Shown here: positions 1-10,979 of the stretch, in pieces | Position numbering within the stretch: the stretch's first letter is position 1 | Layout of the letters: every line of letters begins with the position of its first letter | Assembly (NCBI RefSeq): GCF_035984415.1 | Contig: NZ_CP130720.1 | Location: 4,774,001-4,838,000, forward strand | Length of the DNA stretch: 64,000 nucleotides | From: Streptomyces sp. NBC_01296 | GTDB taxonomy: Bacteria; Actinomycetota; Actinomycetes; Streptomycetales; Streptomycetaceae | Direction of reading: 5' to 3' | Position numbers and translations under genes: made by a program | Notes under the pieces: model-generated | The model's input: the letters and a program-made list of their open reading frames with translations, nothing else | Database searches by the model: none | What the model was told of the DNA's origin: nothing

Positions 1-2532
<2,532 letters not shown>

Positions 2533-2609
2533 TCAGTTGCTCGCGTCCACTGTGTTAGTTCTGAAATAACGAACAGCTGTGTTGTCGGCCAGCGTTCAAA
2601 TTTCATAGT

Positions 2610-2729
2610 GTTTCGGTGGTCATAGCGTTAGGGAAACGCCCGGTTTACATTCCGAACCCGGAAGCTAAGCCTTTCAGCGCCGATGGTACTGCAGGGGGGA
2701 CCCTGTGGGAGAGTAGGACGCCGCCGAAC
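2610..2729 (+). rRNA. rrf: 5S ribosomal RNA
   Basis: A 120-nt 5S rRNA, 77 nt behind the 23S gene, completing the 16S-23S-5S order of the rrn operon. It starts GTTTCGGTGGTCATAGCG and ends GTAGGACGCCGCCGAAC; these two ends pair to form the closing helix. The conserved CCGAACCCGGAAGC loop is present. The spacer before it (2533-2609) contains no tRNA. Confidence 0.95.
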
Positions 2730-2740
2730 AATCATTGTAG

Positions 2741-2775
2741 AAAAGCCCCGTACCGGGATCCGGTACGGGGCTTTT
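2741..2775. terminator. rrn operon terminator (bidirectional)
   Basis: A perfect 16-bp inverted repeat, AAAAGCCCCGTACCGG (2741-2756) against its complement at 2760-2775, with a 3-nt loop and a T-run on both strands. It ends the rrn transcript on the plus strand. On the minus strand it lies just beyond the DUF3626 stop codon, so it can terminate both convergent transcripts. Confidence 0.9.
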
Positions 2776-2781
2776 CTGCGT

Positions 2782-3618
2782 TTACGGGCATTGACCGAAA
2801 CGGGCCAGGTAGTGCCAGACCCGTTTCAGGGCCTGTTCGTCGTACCGGCCGGTGCGGGCCGCCTCGCCGAGGATGCGGGGGGTCAGCCGGCCCGCCACGG
2901 CGAGGGCCGCGCCGAGGTCGACGTACTCCTGGCCCCGGTAGTCGGGGTGGCGGCGGAGTTCTTCGACGGTGAGGCGGAAGCCGGCGTGCCATTCGATCGC
3001 GCAGGGGAGCTTCTCCGCTGCCGCCTCGACCTCGGTGTCCCGATAGCTGGGATCCAGTACGAGAGCGGCCACGTCGCGGTCGAGCCGTACGGGGGCGTGG
3101 ATCTGGGCCTCGATGTAGTCGTCCAGGGCGTCCTGGTCGTCGGCCTCCGCGAGGGCGATCAGGGACATCCGTTCGGCGACGCCGAAGGATTCGGGCTCGA
3201 GGTAGCTGTCCGGGTAGCAGAACGTGGTCCGGGGCAAGGCCTCGGCGGTGAGGCGGAAGTGCGCGGAGCCGAAGCGGGGTGCGGCACCGACCGGGCGGTG
3301 GCGGAAGTTCAAGGCCCCGTAGACGGGGCGGGCTTCGGCCGGTGCGTCGTCGTAGGCACCGCCGAAGATGCGGCTCTCCCAGTGCCAACGGGCTCCGCCT
3401 GCATGGGCGGTAAGGCCGCCGTTGCTGGTGCCCGTGACGAACTGCGAGCGGTACACGCCCTCCTCGGCCAGCGTGGTGAGGATCGGGCGGTCGCCGAAGA
3501 CGCGGTCCGGGTGGAAGTTGAGCGTCACCGTGAGGGTCGGGTCCAGCGGGGGGCCCGACGAGAGATCGGTGACGTGGCGGAGCGCCTGGACGTGTGGATT
3601 CATGGATGCAGTGTGCAT
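2782..3618 (-). CDS. DUF3626 domain-containing protein
   Basis: A 278-aa soluble protein with no signal peptide or membrane segment. I recognise it as DUF3626 from the N-terminal TLNFHPDR motif, the GGARWHWESRIFGGAYD block and the central RPVYGALNFRHRP segment. The function of the family is not known. The ATG at 3618 is used here; a second ATG at 3603 (MNPHV) is equally possible. Only 25 bp (40 with the second start) separate it from the divergent acetyltransferase gene, so the two promoters must overlap or face each other. Confidence 0.8.
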   Translation of the reverse strand: MHTASMNPHVQALRHVTDLSSGPPLDPTLTVTLNFHPDRVFGDRPILTTLAEEGVYRSQFVTGTSNGGLTAHAGGARWHWESRIFGGAYDDAPAEARPVYGALNFRHRPVGAAPRFGSAHFRLTAEALPRTTFCYPDSYLEPESFGVAERMSLIALAEADDQDALDDYIEAQIHAPVRLDRDVAALVLDPSYRDTEVEAAAEKLPCAIEWHAGFRLTVEELRRHPDYRGQEYVDLGAALAVAGRLTPRILGEAARTGRYDEQALKRVWHYLARFGQCP

Positions 3619-3643
3619 CAGTCCTGTGATTGGATCCGCGGTT

Positions 3644-4222
3644 ATGGATCAGTATGTGGTGCGTGCGGTGCAGGGTGATGAGTGGGAGAAGGTCAAGGAG
3701 TTGCGGATCGCCGCTCTGCGGGATCCGGCGGCGCCGGTGGCCTTCCTGGAGACCCTGGCCCAAGCAGAGTCCAGGCCCGATGAGTTCTGGCAGGACCGGG
3801 CGAAAGGGGCTTCGCACGGGCGGCACGCACGGCAGTTCGTGGCCGAGGCGCCGGACGGGCAGTGGGTGGGGTCGGTGACCGTCCTCGTGGAGGAGGGCGG
3901 GACCAGCGACTTCTTCGAGCGGGCCGTCGAGCGGACCCAGGGGCATGTGGTGGGCGTGTTCGTACGGGCGGAGCACCGGGGCACCGGGGTGACCGACGCC
4001 CTGTTCACGGCTGCGCTGGACTGGGCCTGGTCGCTGGAGGGGCCGGCGCTGGAACGCGTACGGCTCTTCGTGCACGAGGACAACCCGCGGGCCGGGGCCT
4101 TCTATCGGCGGTTCGGGTTCCGGGCGAGCGGGCAGGCCGTGCCGGTGCCGGTTCCGGCGGCCGTTCCGGTGGCGGGGGATGCGGGGGCCAAGGAGTTCGA
4201 GTACGTCATTTCGCGGCCGTAG
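3644..4222 (+). CDS. GNAT family N-acetyltransferase
   Basis: A 192-aa predicted acetyl-CoA-dependent N-acetyltransferase; the substrate is unknown. The fold is recognisable from the acetyl-CoA-binding segment VVGVFVRAEHRGTGV followed by DALF, and from the C-terminal VHEDNPRAGAFYRRFGF motif. The frame stays open upstream to 3368, but that part is antisense to the DUF3626 gene. The ATG at 3644 gives the usual GNAT N-terminus (VVRAVQGDEWEKVKELR). The stop codon abuts the stop of the convergent coupling-protein-like gene with no intergenic base. Confidence 0.85.
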   Translation: MDQYVVRAVQGDEWEKVKELRIAALRDPAAPVAFLETLAQAESRPDEFWQDRAKGASHGRHARQFVAEAPDGQWVGSVTVLVEEGGTSDFFERAVERTQGHVVGVFVRAEHRGTGVTDALFTAALDWAWSLEGPALERVRLFVHEDNPRAGAFYRRFGFRASGQAVPVPVPAAVPVAGDAGAKEFEYVISRP

Positions 4223-5746
4223 TCAGCTGTGGGTGGGTTCGAACGCTGCCTCCGGCCAGCGGGCGCGGGCCTGTTCTCGGCTGCGGCACAGGGCCAGCAG
4301 GGGGAGCGGTGCTTCCTGGAGGAGCTCGGGGAGCTGGGGGATCGGGGCCACGGCCGCGACGTCCTCGAGGACCAGCGTGAGTGGTGGGTCGAGCCGGCCG
4401 TGGGATGACCGTGCGGCCATGCGGCGGCCGTGCTCGACCACGCTCGCTGCGAGTGCGGTGAGCAGGGGCATCGCACCCGGGTGGGTGCGGGGGTCTTCCA
4501 GCGGTTCGCCCACCATGTAGAGGGTGCCCCCTTCGCTCACGAACGATGCGAGGGTGAGTGCATCTGTTCGGTTCGGGTTGCAGGCCTCGCGGATGTGGAT
4601 GGACGTGAGGCAGGAGAGGGCACGGGCCGTCAGGTGCTGGGCCTGCTCGCGGCGTTCGGGGTGGGCGGTGAGGGCGCTCTCGAGTTCGCCGGCGGCGCCG
4701 GGGGCGGCCTGGGGGTGCGTACGGAGGATGCGGACCGGGTCCTGGGCGCTGTTGCCCTGGGCCCAGCGGTGCAGCTGCTTGAACGGGCGGTCGTCGAGGG
4801 CGGCGGCCTGGAGCCAGCTGCGCAGGAGCGTTTCCGCGGTGTCGGCGACGGCTGCGTCCATGCGGGCCTGGGGGCGTACGGGGGCCAGGAGCGCGGTGGC
4901 GCGGGCGGCGGCGGTGTCGCGGTCGCCGCAGGCGTCGGCGGGGTTCCAGTGCATGCGGGCCGGGGTGTCGCAGAGGTGCGAGGGGTCGTAGAGGAGGACC
5001 GGGCCGAGTTTGGCACGGGCGTCCTTGGTCTCCCCCCAGAGGGCGGGGGAAGAGGTGAGGACCAGGGCCGCGCCGGGGGCTGCCGCCAGGGCTTGGGTGG
5101 CCAGGTGGTGCCGCTCGGGGGGTGCGGCGTAGGTCAGGGTGGCTGCGGAGCTGCCATCGGCCCTGCCGCCTGCTCTGCCTCCGGGCCCCTGCGCCTCGAA
5201 CGCCGACGGGGCTGGGTGGGGCAGTGGGGTCGGGGCTGCCGGGCGGGAGTTGCCGGGGGCGCTGCCCCCGGACCCCCGCGCCTCAAACGCCGGCGGGGCT
5301 GGATGGTGCGGCCCGGCCGGGTTGGGCAGCGGGGCTGGATGGTGCGGCCCGGGTGGATCGGCCGGCTCGGCTGGGTTCGGTGCCTGCCAGGTCGGGTTTG
5401 CTCGGCGGGATTTGGTGCGGGCGACGATGCCCATCGTGAAGATCGTCAGGACGAAGAGGACCAGGAGTTGGCTGATGAACAGGCCCCAGAACAGGCCCCA
5501 GCCCGAGAGGGCCGCGGGGTCGGTGGCCGGCCAGGCTCCTGCCACGTCGTGCGGTTGCGCTATCAGGGCGCGGACCGCGCCCGGGGTGCGGGTGAAGGTG
5601 ACCGTGGACGGCCAGGAGCCCTTGGAGAAGAGCGCGGCCAGGCCCGTCGATGTCCAGACCAGGGCCGCCAGGCCCAGCAGGAACGCCAGGAGGGTCAGGA
5701 GCAGGGCGTCCGGGATGCCGCCCGGTTTCGTCGTGGGTTCCTGCAT
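4223..5746 (-). CDS. Type IV coupling protein-like (TraG/VirD4-like) membrane protein lacking the P-loop
   Basis: A 507-aa protein, last gene of the secretion-like operon. Two membrane segments (about residues 12-36 and 86-108) precede a Pro/Ala/Gly-rich linker (about 115-205) and a C-terminal domain that follows the VirD4/TraG layout. That layout is the segment APGAALVLTSS, then LGPVLLYDPSH, then MHWNP, and near the C-terminus LVLEDVAAVAPIPQLPELL, which resembles the Walker B/IAPLPDLP region of coupling proteins. No GxxxxGK[ST] is present anywhere; where Walker A is expected the sequence reads LTYAAPPERH. The ATG lies 2 nt behind the stop of the ATPase gene. Family membership is inference from motif order. 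Loss of the P-loop is seen directly and suggests a non-ATPase or ATPase-dependent partner. Confidence 0.75.
   Translation of the reverse strand: MQEPTTKPGGIPDALLLTLLAFLLGLAALVWTSTGLAALFSKGSWPSTVTFTRTPGAVRALIAQPHDVAGAWPATDPAALSGWGLFWGLFISQLLVLFVLTIFTMGIVARTKSRRANPTWQAPNPAEPADPPGPHHPAPLPNPAGPHHPAPPAFEARGSGGSAPGNSRPAAPTPLPHPAPSAFEAQGPGGRAGGRADGSSAATLTYAAPPERHHLATQALAAAPGAALVLTSSPALWGETKDARAKLGPVLLYDPSHLCDTPARMHWNPADACGDRDTAAARATALLAPVRPQARMDAAVADTAETLLRSWLQAAALDDRPFKQLHRWAQGNSAQDPVRILRTHPQAAPGAAGELESALTAHPERREQAQHLTARALSCLTSIHIREACNPNRTDALTLASFVSEGGTLYMVGEPLEDPRTHPGAMPLLTALAASVVEHGRRMAARSSHGRLDPPLTLVLEDVAAVAPIPQLPELLQEAPLPLLALCRSREQARARWPEAAFEPTHS
5181..5303. repeat. Two diverged copies of a GC-rich repeat inside the coding linker
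   Basis: Copy 1 (about 5181-5217) and copy 2 (about 5265-5303) share the core GCGCCTCRAACGCCGRCGGG followed by GCTGG. On the minus strand both are read in frame as P[SP]AFEA[RQ]G[SP]GG. From memory, the core CTCAAACGCCGGCGGGGCTG is a very common dispersed sequence in Streptomyces intergenic regions; no count was made. Confidence 0.6.
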
Positions 5747-5748
5747 CG

Positions 5749-7167
5749 CTACGCCACCGTGGTTGCCGAGCCCGGGCCGCCGTTGCGGTGGCGTTCCATG
5801 AGGAGGGCTCTCTCCTCCGCCTCCAGTTCGGCCGCCAGTAGGTCGTCGGGGAGCTGGGGCTGGGACGAGGATTCCGTCATGGCCCGGTCCGTGTAGACCA
5901 GGGGGCGTTCCGACTCGGTGATCAGGTGTTTGACCACCTGGACGTTGCCGTTGACGTCCCAGACCGCGATGCCCGGGGTGAGGGTCGGGATGATCTCCAC
6001 CGCCCAGCGGGGCAGGCCCAGGACCCGGCCCGTGGCGCGGGCCTCGTCCGCCTTCTGGGCGTAGATCGTGCGGGTGGAGGCCATCTTGAGGATGGCCGCG
6101 GCTTCGCGTGCGGCCGCGCCGTCGACCACGTCGGACAGGTGGTGGACGACGGCCACGAAGGACAGGCCCAGGCGGCGGCCGAACTTCAGGAGGCGCTGGA
6201 ACAGCTGGGCCACGAAGGGGCTGTTGATGATGTGCCAGGCCTCCTCCACCAGGAAGATGCGCTTCTTGCGGTCCGGGCGGATCCAGGTGTGTTCCAGCCA
6301 GACGCCCACGATCGCCATCAGGATCGGCATCGCGATCGAGTTGCGGTCGATGTGGGACAGGTCGAAGACGATCAGCGGGGCGTCGAGGTCGATGCCGACG
6401 GTCGTGGGGCCGTCGAACATGCCGCGCAGGTCGCCGTCGACCAGGCGGTCGAGGACGAGGGCCACGTCGAGGCCCCAGGCGCGGACATCGTCTATGTCGA
6501 CGTTCATTGCCTCCGCGGACTCGGCCTCCGGGTGGCGGAGTTGTTCCACGATGTCGGTGAGGACCGGCTGGCGGTCGCGGATCGCGTCGACGACGTACGC
6601 GTGCGCGACCTTGAGCGCGAAGCCGGAGCGCTCGTCGAGGCCGTGGCCCATGGCGACTTCGATGATGGTCCGGAGCAGCGCGAGCTGGCCGGTCGTCGTG
6701 ATCGCCGGGTCGAGGGGGTTGAGGCGGATCCCGTCGTCGTTGGCGGCGATGGGGTCCAGGCGGATGGGGGTTATCCCCAGCTGCTGGGCGATGAGGTTCC
6801 ACTCGCCGACGCCGTCCTCGCCCTGGGCGTCGAGGACGACGACCTGGCGGTCCCGGAAGCGGAGCTGGCGCAGGACATAGGTCTTTTCCAGGGCGGACTT
6901 GCCGTTGCCGGACTCGCCGAGGACGAGCCAGTGCGGGGCCGGGAGCTGCTGGCCGTACAGCTGGAAGGGGTCGTAGATGTAGCCCTTGCCGCTGTAGACC
7001 TCGCGGCCGATGATGACGCCGGAGTCGCCGAGGCCGGGGGCGGCGGTGGGCAGGTAGACGGCCTGCGCCTGCCCGGTGGAGGTGCGTACGGGCAGGCGCG
7101 TGGTCTCGACCTTGCCGAACAGGAAGCTGGTGAAGGCGTCCGTCAGAGCGGACATGGGATCTCGCAT
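5749..7167 (-). CDS. VirB4-like secretion ATPase (C-terminal ATPase half)
   Basis: A 472-aa predicted cytoplasmic ATPase that would power pilus assembly or substrate transfer. Walker A is GESGNGKSA (about residues 84-92) and Walker B is FLVEEAWH (about 305-312), the signature of VirB4/TraC ATPases. The segment FGRRLGLSFVAVVHHLSD is a typical post-Walker B block. The ATG at 7167 has a GGAGGGAAG ribosome site 8 nt upstream. It lacks the N-terminal VirB4 domain, which appears to be encoded by the gene immediately upstream (19 nt away). The usual full VirB4 is about 800 aa, so together the two genes make a split VirB4. The whole is transcribed in one operon from about 11.3 kb. Confidence 0.88.
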   Translation of the reverse strand: MRDPMSALTDAFTSFLFGKVETTRLPVRTSTGQAQAVYLPTAAPGLGDSGVIIGREVYSGKGYIYDPFQLYGQQLPAPHWLVLGESGNGKSALEKTYVLRQLRFRDRQVVVLDAQGEDGVGEWNLIAQQLGITPIRLDPIAANDDGIRLNPLDPAITTTGQLALLRTIIEVAMGHGLDERSGFALKVAHAYVVDAIRDRQPVLTDIVEQLRHPEAESAEAMNVDIDDVRAWGLDVALVLDRLVDGDLRGMFDGPTTVGIDLDAPLIVFDLSHIDRNSIAMPILMAIVGVWLEHTWIRPDRKKRIFLVEEAWHIINSPFVAQLFQRLLKFGRRLGLSFVAVVHHLSDVVDGAAAREAAAILKMASTRTIYAQKADEARATGRVLGLPRWAVEIIPTLTPGIAVWDVNGNVQVVKHLITESERPLVYTDRAMTESSSQPQLPDDLLAAELEAEERALLMERHRNGGPGSATTVA

Positions 7168-7186
7168 GGGCGGCACTTCCCTCCAG

Positions 7187-8749
7187 CTAGCGTCGGATGC
7201 CGGTGGCGAACGGCAGGGTGTTGACGAAGGCCCGGTGGTGCTCGCGGTCACACCATTCGAGCTTCAGGTACGACTTGCCCGCCGAGGCGCGGATGGTGCG
7301 CTTGTCCCGGGCGAGGGCCTCCGGCGATCGCGACGACACCGTGATGTACCCGACCAGGTTGACTCCTGCCGCACCGCTGGCGAGATCTTCACCTCTTTGG
7401 TCGAGTCGGCCGTGGGCGGCGATGTCGCGGGGGTCGACGGTCCGGTTCATCTTGGCGGCGCGGCTGGCGTCGGCCTCGTCGTTGGTCTTCTCGGTGAGCA
7501 TGCGCTCGATGGCCACCTCGGTGGGCTCCAGATCCATGGTGACGGCGACGGTGCGGATCACGTCCGGGGTGTGGACGAGGAGGGGCGCGAGGAAGTTGAC
7601 GCCGACCGGGGTCATCGGCCATTCCTTCACCCAGGCCGTGGCGTGGCACCAGGGCGCGCGGGTGGAGGACTCGCGGGTCTTGGCCTGGAGGAAGGTGGGC
7701 TCGACCGCGTCGAGTTCGGCCGGCCAGGCGTTGCGCTTGGTCATGGCCTGGATGTGGTCGATGGGGTGGTCCGGGTCGTACATGGAGTGCACGAGGGAGG
7801 CGAGGCGGCCCTGGCCGAGCGGCTGGCGGACGCGGATGTCGGCCTCGGCGAGGCGGGCGCAGATGTCGGTGAGCTCGCGGGCCATGACGATGGCGAGGCC
7901 GGCGTCGCGGTCGAGCTTGCGGCCCTTGTGGGGGGTGCCGGCGCGGGCGATGGTGTGGGCCTCGGCGGCGAGTTCGCGCGTGTAGTGCATGCAGGCGACG
8001 AGGTAGGCGCGGTGCTGCTCGGAGGAGGTGGAGACCATCGACTGGAGCTGGTCGTACGAGTCGCGCAGCCAGACGGGGGCGTTGGTGTCGCCGCGCTGGG
8101 CGACGTCCTTGGCGTGGGCGTCCGGGTCGGCGGGGAGCGTACGGGCGAGCATCTGGAGGCGGGTGACGAAGCCGTCGCCGTTGGCCACGTGCTTGAGGAG
8201 GGTGCCGAAGCGGTCGACGAGGGCTTCCTGGTCCTCGCTGTCGCGCAGGCCGACGCCGGGGCCCTCGATCTCGATGGCGGCGGTGACGGTTCTGCGGTCG
8301 GCGTGGAGGAGTACGGCGATCTCGTCGGGGCCGAAGGGGGCGGCGAGCCAGTTGATCCGGCCGATGCCGGGGGGCGGGCCGACCTCGACCTCGCGGCCGT
8401 CGGCGGCGCGGACGCCGGCTTCCATGGCGCTGGAGCGGTAGGTCGTACCGCGGCGCAGGGTGCGCTTGTAGCTGCGGTTGATCTCGAACCACTTGTAGAA
8501 GGTGCGGCCCTTGTAGGGGATGTACACGGCGGCGAGCGCGACCATGGGGAAGCCGGCGAGGCTGACGATGCGCAGGGTGAGTTGGGGGACGAGCAGTCCG
8601 CTCATCATGCCGAGGAACGCGCCGACGATGATCAGGGCGATCTCGCCGCTCTCGCGGTTCTTGCCGACGATCGCGTTCGGCCGGGCCCGGCCGATGAGAT
8701 ACGTGCGGCGGGGCGCGATGGGGTGCAGCTGGTGGGACTGGGTCGTCAA
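7187..8749 (-). CDS. SCO6880 family protein: VirB3/PrgI-like hairpin plus VirB4 N-terminal-like domain
   Basis: A 520-aa protein. Two closely spaced membrane segments (about residues 36-57 and 60-78) form a PrgI/VirB3-like hairpin. The following ~430 residues resemble the N-terminal domain of VirB4 (INWLAAPFGPDEIAVLLHAD, then a helical region). No nucleotide-binding motif is present. The start is TTG at 8749: AGGAGGTGA lies 6-7 nt before it, and the stop TGA of the upstream gene overlaps it as TTGA, so translation is coupled. Neighbours identify it as a core part of a type IV secretion-like machine; the function of this family is unproven. Confidence 0.8.
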   Translation of the reverse strand: MTTQSHQLHPIAPRRTYLIGRARPNAIVGKNRESGEIALIIVGAFLGMMSGLLVPQLTLRIVSLAGFPMVALAAVYIPYKGRTFYKWFEINRSYKRTLRRGTTYRSSAMEAGVRAADGREVEVGPPPGIGRINWLAAPFGPDEIAVLLHADRRTVTAAIEIEGPGVGLRDSEDQEALVDRFGTLLKHVANGDGFVTRLQMLARTLPADPDAHAKDVAQRGDTNAPVWLRDSYDQLQSMVSTSSEQHRAYLVACMHYTRELAAEAHTIARAGTPHKGRKLDRDAGLAIVMARELTDICARLAEADIRVRQPLGQGRLASLVHSMYDPDHPIDHIQAMTKRNAWPAELDAVEPTFLQAKTRESSTRAPWCHATAWVKEWPMTPVGVNFLAPLLVHTPDVIRTVAVTMDLEPTEVAIERMLTEKTNDEADASRAAKMNRTVDPRDIAAHGRLDQRGEDLASGAAGVNLVGYITVSSRSPEALARDKRTIRASAGKSYLKLEWCDREHHRAFVNTLPFATGIRR

Positions 8750-10071
8750 CGCCCGTCACCTCCTGTGTTCCTCGTACTCGAGCTCGTGCGGGGCGGGGGT
8801 GCGGCGGAGGGGACAGATCCGCCGCCGGCCCCGCCGCCGGAGGTGGGGCGGCTGCTGTGGGCGGCCACGCCTCCGGAGAGGGGGTTGGCGGGGCGGGGGG
8901 CGCTGGAGCCGCCGCCGTCACCGCCTCCGCGGTGGGCGCCGCGGCTGCTGTGCGTCTTGATGCCCTGGGAGACGAGGGAGGCCGGGGAGCTGATGACGGC
9001 GGCGGCCTGGGCGCCGTCGGTGGCCTTGCTGCGGCCCGCGCGGGCGGAGGCGATCTCGTCGCCGAAGCCGGGGACGAAGCGGTAGATCATCGCCGAGGCG
9101 AAGATCGCCAGGAGGATGATGGCGAGGCCGGAGACGACGGCGGAGAAGGCGTTCGGGCCCTTCTCGCCGGCGAGGGCTCCGGCGAGGCCGAGGACGATGA
9201 CGATGACCGGCTTCACGAGGATGACGGCGATCATGATGCCGGCCCAGCGGCGGACGTGGCCCCAGAGGTTCCGGTCGACGAGCCCGGCGTAGACGACGAC
9301 GCCGAGGAGGGCGCCGACGTAGAGCAGGGCGGCCCGGATGAAGAGCTCGAGGAAGAGGACGCCGGCGGCGAGGACGGTGACGAGGGAGACGACGATCAGC
9401 ATGATCGGGCCGCCGCCGATGGAGTCGCCCTTCTTGAGGGCCTCGATGAAGGAGCCGAAGAAGACGTCGGTCTGGCCGCCGCTCGCCGATGCGATGACTT
9501 CTGTGACGCCGTCGGTGGCGGAGACGACGGTGTAGAGGATCAGGGGGGTGAAGGCGGAGGCGAGGACGGTGAGCCAGAGGAAGCCGACGGCTTCGGAGAT
9601 GGCGGTGGTGAGGGGGACGCCGCGGATGGCGCGCTTGGCGACGGCGAAGAGCCACAGCACCAGCGTGAGGATGGTGGAGGCGGCGAAGACGATGGCGTAC
9701 TGCTTGAGGAAGGCGCCGTTGGTGAAGTCGACGTTGGCCGTGCCGTTGATCGCTTTGCTGAGCTCGGTGACGATCCAGGCGGCGGCGTCGGCGCAGCCCT
9801 TGGCCAGGGAGGCGAGGGGGTTGAGGGCGTCGGCGGGGTCGCTGGGCGCCAGGCCCGTGCGGGGGGCGCCGCCGGCGCCGCTGCCGCGCTCGCAGTAGTC
9901 CTTGGCCGGGCCGACGATCAGGTCGCACCGGTTGTCATTGGGCTGCGAGGCCGACGGGGACGGCGATGGAGACGGGGTGGGTGCGGCGAAGGCCCGGGCC
10001 GGCAGCAGCACGGCTGCTGTCTGCAGCGCGGCCAGGGCACCGGTGACGCGGAGGGTGCGGCTACCGGGCAT
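8746..10071 (-). CDS. VirB6/TrbL-like polytopic membrane protein
   Basis: A 441-aa protein with a cleavable-looking signal peptide (ending near AFAA, residue 30) and a Pro/Ser-rich stretch. It has about six membrane segments (approximately 124-146, 161-184, 221-241, 245-263, 277-300 and 310-330). A 100-residue Gly/Ser/Pro-rich C-terminal tail follows. This is the architecture of TrbL/VirB6 inner-membrane channel subunits, and its position between VirB8-like and VirB4-like genes agrees. The ATG at 10071 follows GGAGG by 8 nt, and the gene overlaps the end of the upstream gene by 11 bp. The assignment rests on topology and context rather than on a sequence motif. Confidence 0.75.
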   Translation of the reverse strand: MPGSRTLRVTGALAALQTAAVLLPARAFAAPTPSPSPSPSASQPNDNRCDLIVGPAKDYCERGSGAGGAPRTGLAPSDPADALNPLASLAKGCADAAAWIVTELSKAINGTANVDFTNGAFLKQYAIVFAASTILTLVLWLFAVAKRAIRGVPLTTAISEAVGFLWLTVLASAFTPLILYTVVSATDGVTEVIASASGGQTDVFFGSFIEALKKGDSIGGGPIMLIVVSLVTVLAAGVLFLELFIRAALLYVGALLGVVVYAGLVDRNLWGHVRRWAGIMIAVILVKPVIVIVLGLAGALAGEKGPNAFSAVVSGLAIILLAIFASAMIYRFVPGFGDEIASARAGRSKATDGAQAAAVISSPASLVSQGIKTHSSRGAHRGGGDGGGSSAPRPANPLSGGVAAHSSRPTSGGGAGGGSVPSAAPPPRTSSSTRNTGGDGR

Positions 10072-10900
10072 AGGTGAACCCTCCGAACTCTGTTGCAGCC
10101 TTTGCGATCTCCTCGGCCGTGGAGGCCGTGCGGTCCGTGTGGACCGGGGCCGGCCCGTCCTTCTGGGCGAAGCTCTCGACCTTCCAGTCGTTCTCCGCCC
10201 ACCGGAGGGTCAGCGTCATGGTGAACCAGTCGTTGCTGACGGGGTTGGTCGAGCCGACACCCGCGGTGCCGAACACGCCTGTGCACCATACGTCGACGGT
10301 CGTGGTGCTCTCGGAGTTCTTGGCCGCCTTCGTGCCGACCGGCACGGTCCGCGAGATGTACGTGAGGCCTTGCGCCGCATTGCCGTTTGCGTCCAGGCCG
10401 GCCTGGTCCAGGAAGGTCTTGCCATAGGCCTGATCGAGCCGGGCCTCAAGCTCGGACACCTTGTCCGCGACGAAGACCTGGCGGACAATCTGGCGCCGCA
10501 TCTGCGGCTTCAGGATGTCCGCGGAAACGAGCGCGACCGCGTAGTTGGCGGCGGCCGACTGGGCCCCCTGTTCGTCGTGCGCGAAGCCCTTCGGGATGGC
10601 GCCGTTCTTGCCGTCCACCGGGCGGGTGCCCGTGGCTGATGTGGAAGTGGCGGCGGGTGGGGTTTGGTCGGCGGGGGTTCTGGGGCTGTCCGAGGACTGG
10701 TTCGCGAACGCGATCGCGGCGATCAGGAGGACCACCACGCCGACCACCGTGACCAGGCCCCGGGAGGCTCGGGGGGCGCGGCGGGGGGTGCCGTACGGGT
10801 CCGAGGGGGCGTCGGGGAGGCGGGTGCGGGTCTGGCCCGTGCCGCCGACTTCGCCGTAGCCGCTGCCGACGCCACCGCCGTACTGGTCTTCGTTGCTCAT
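10061..10900 (-). CDS. VirB8/TcpC-like conjugal transfer protein
   Basis: A 279-aa bitopic protein: Gly/Tyr-rich cytoplasmic N-terminus, one membrane segment (about residues 48-67), a Pro/Thr-rich spacer, then an extracytoplasmic domain. The end of that domain (MTLTLRWAENDWKVESFAQK) has the look of the NTF2-like fold of TcpC/VirB8 proteins. Such proteins form the periplasmic or wall-side scaffold of type IV secretion systems. The ATG at 10900 is preceded by GAGGGGG. The reading frame stays open to 10951, but that extension is Arg/His-rich and has no ribosome site. Its stop overlaps the VirB6-like start. Confidence 0.72.
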   Translation of the reverse strand: MSNEDQYGGGVGSGYGEVGGTGQTRTRLPDAPSDPYGTPRRAPRASRGLVTVVGVVVLLIAAIAFANQSSDSPRTPADQTPPAATSTSATGTRPVDGKNGAIPKGFAHDEQGAQSAAANYAVALVSADILKPQMRRQIVRQVFVADKVSELEARLDQAYGKTFLDQAGLDANGNAAQGLTYISRTVPVGTKAAKNSESTTTVDVWCTGVFGTAGVGSTNPVSNDWFTMTLTLRWAENDWKVESFAQKDGPAPVHTDRTASTAEEIAKAATEFGGFTYAR

Positions 10901-10979
10901 TCCGTGTCCGCCCCCTCTGCGTCGTACGACGGTGGTGTGGTGAGTCCTCATCAGGTCCGGCAGCCGGTGGGCGGCCCGG

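Noticed and set aside
2533..2609. A tRNA gene in the 23S-5S spacer
   Set aside because: No cloverleaf or T-loop sequence is present.
4430..9085. Long plus-strand frames over the secretion-like operon
   Set aside because: Low-complexity Gly/Arg/Val translations without motifs, antisense to genes with Walker motifs and ribosome sites.
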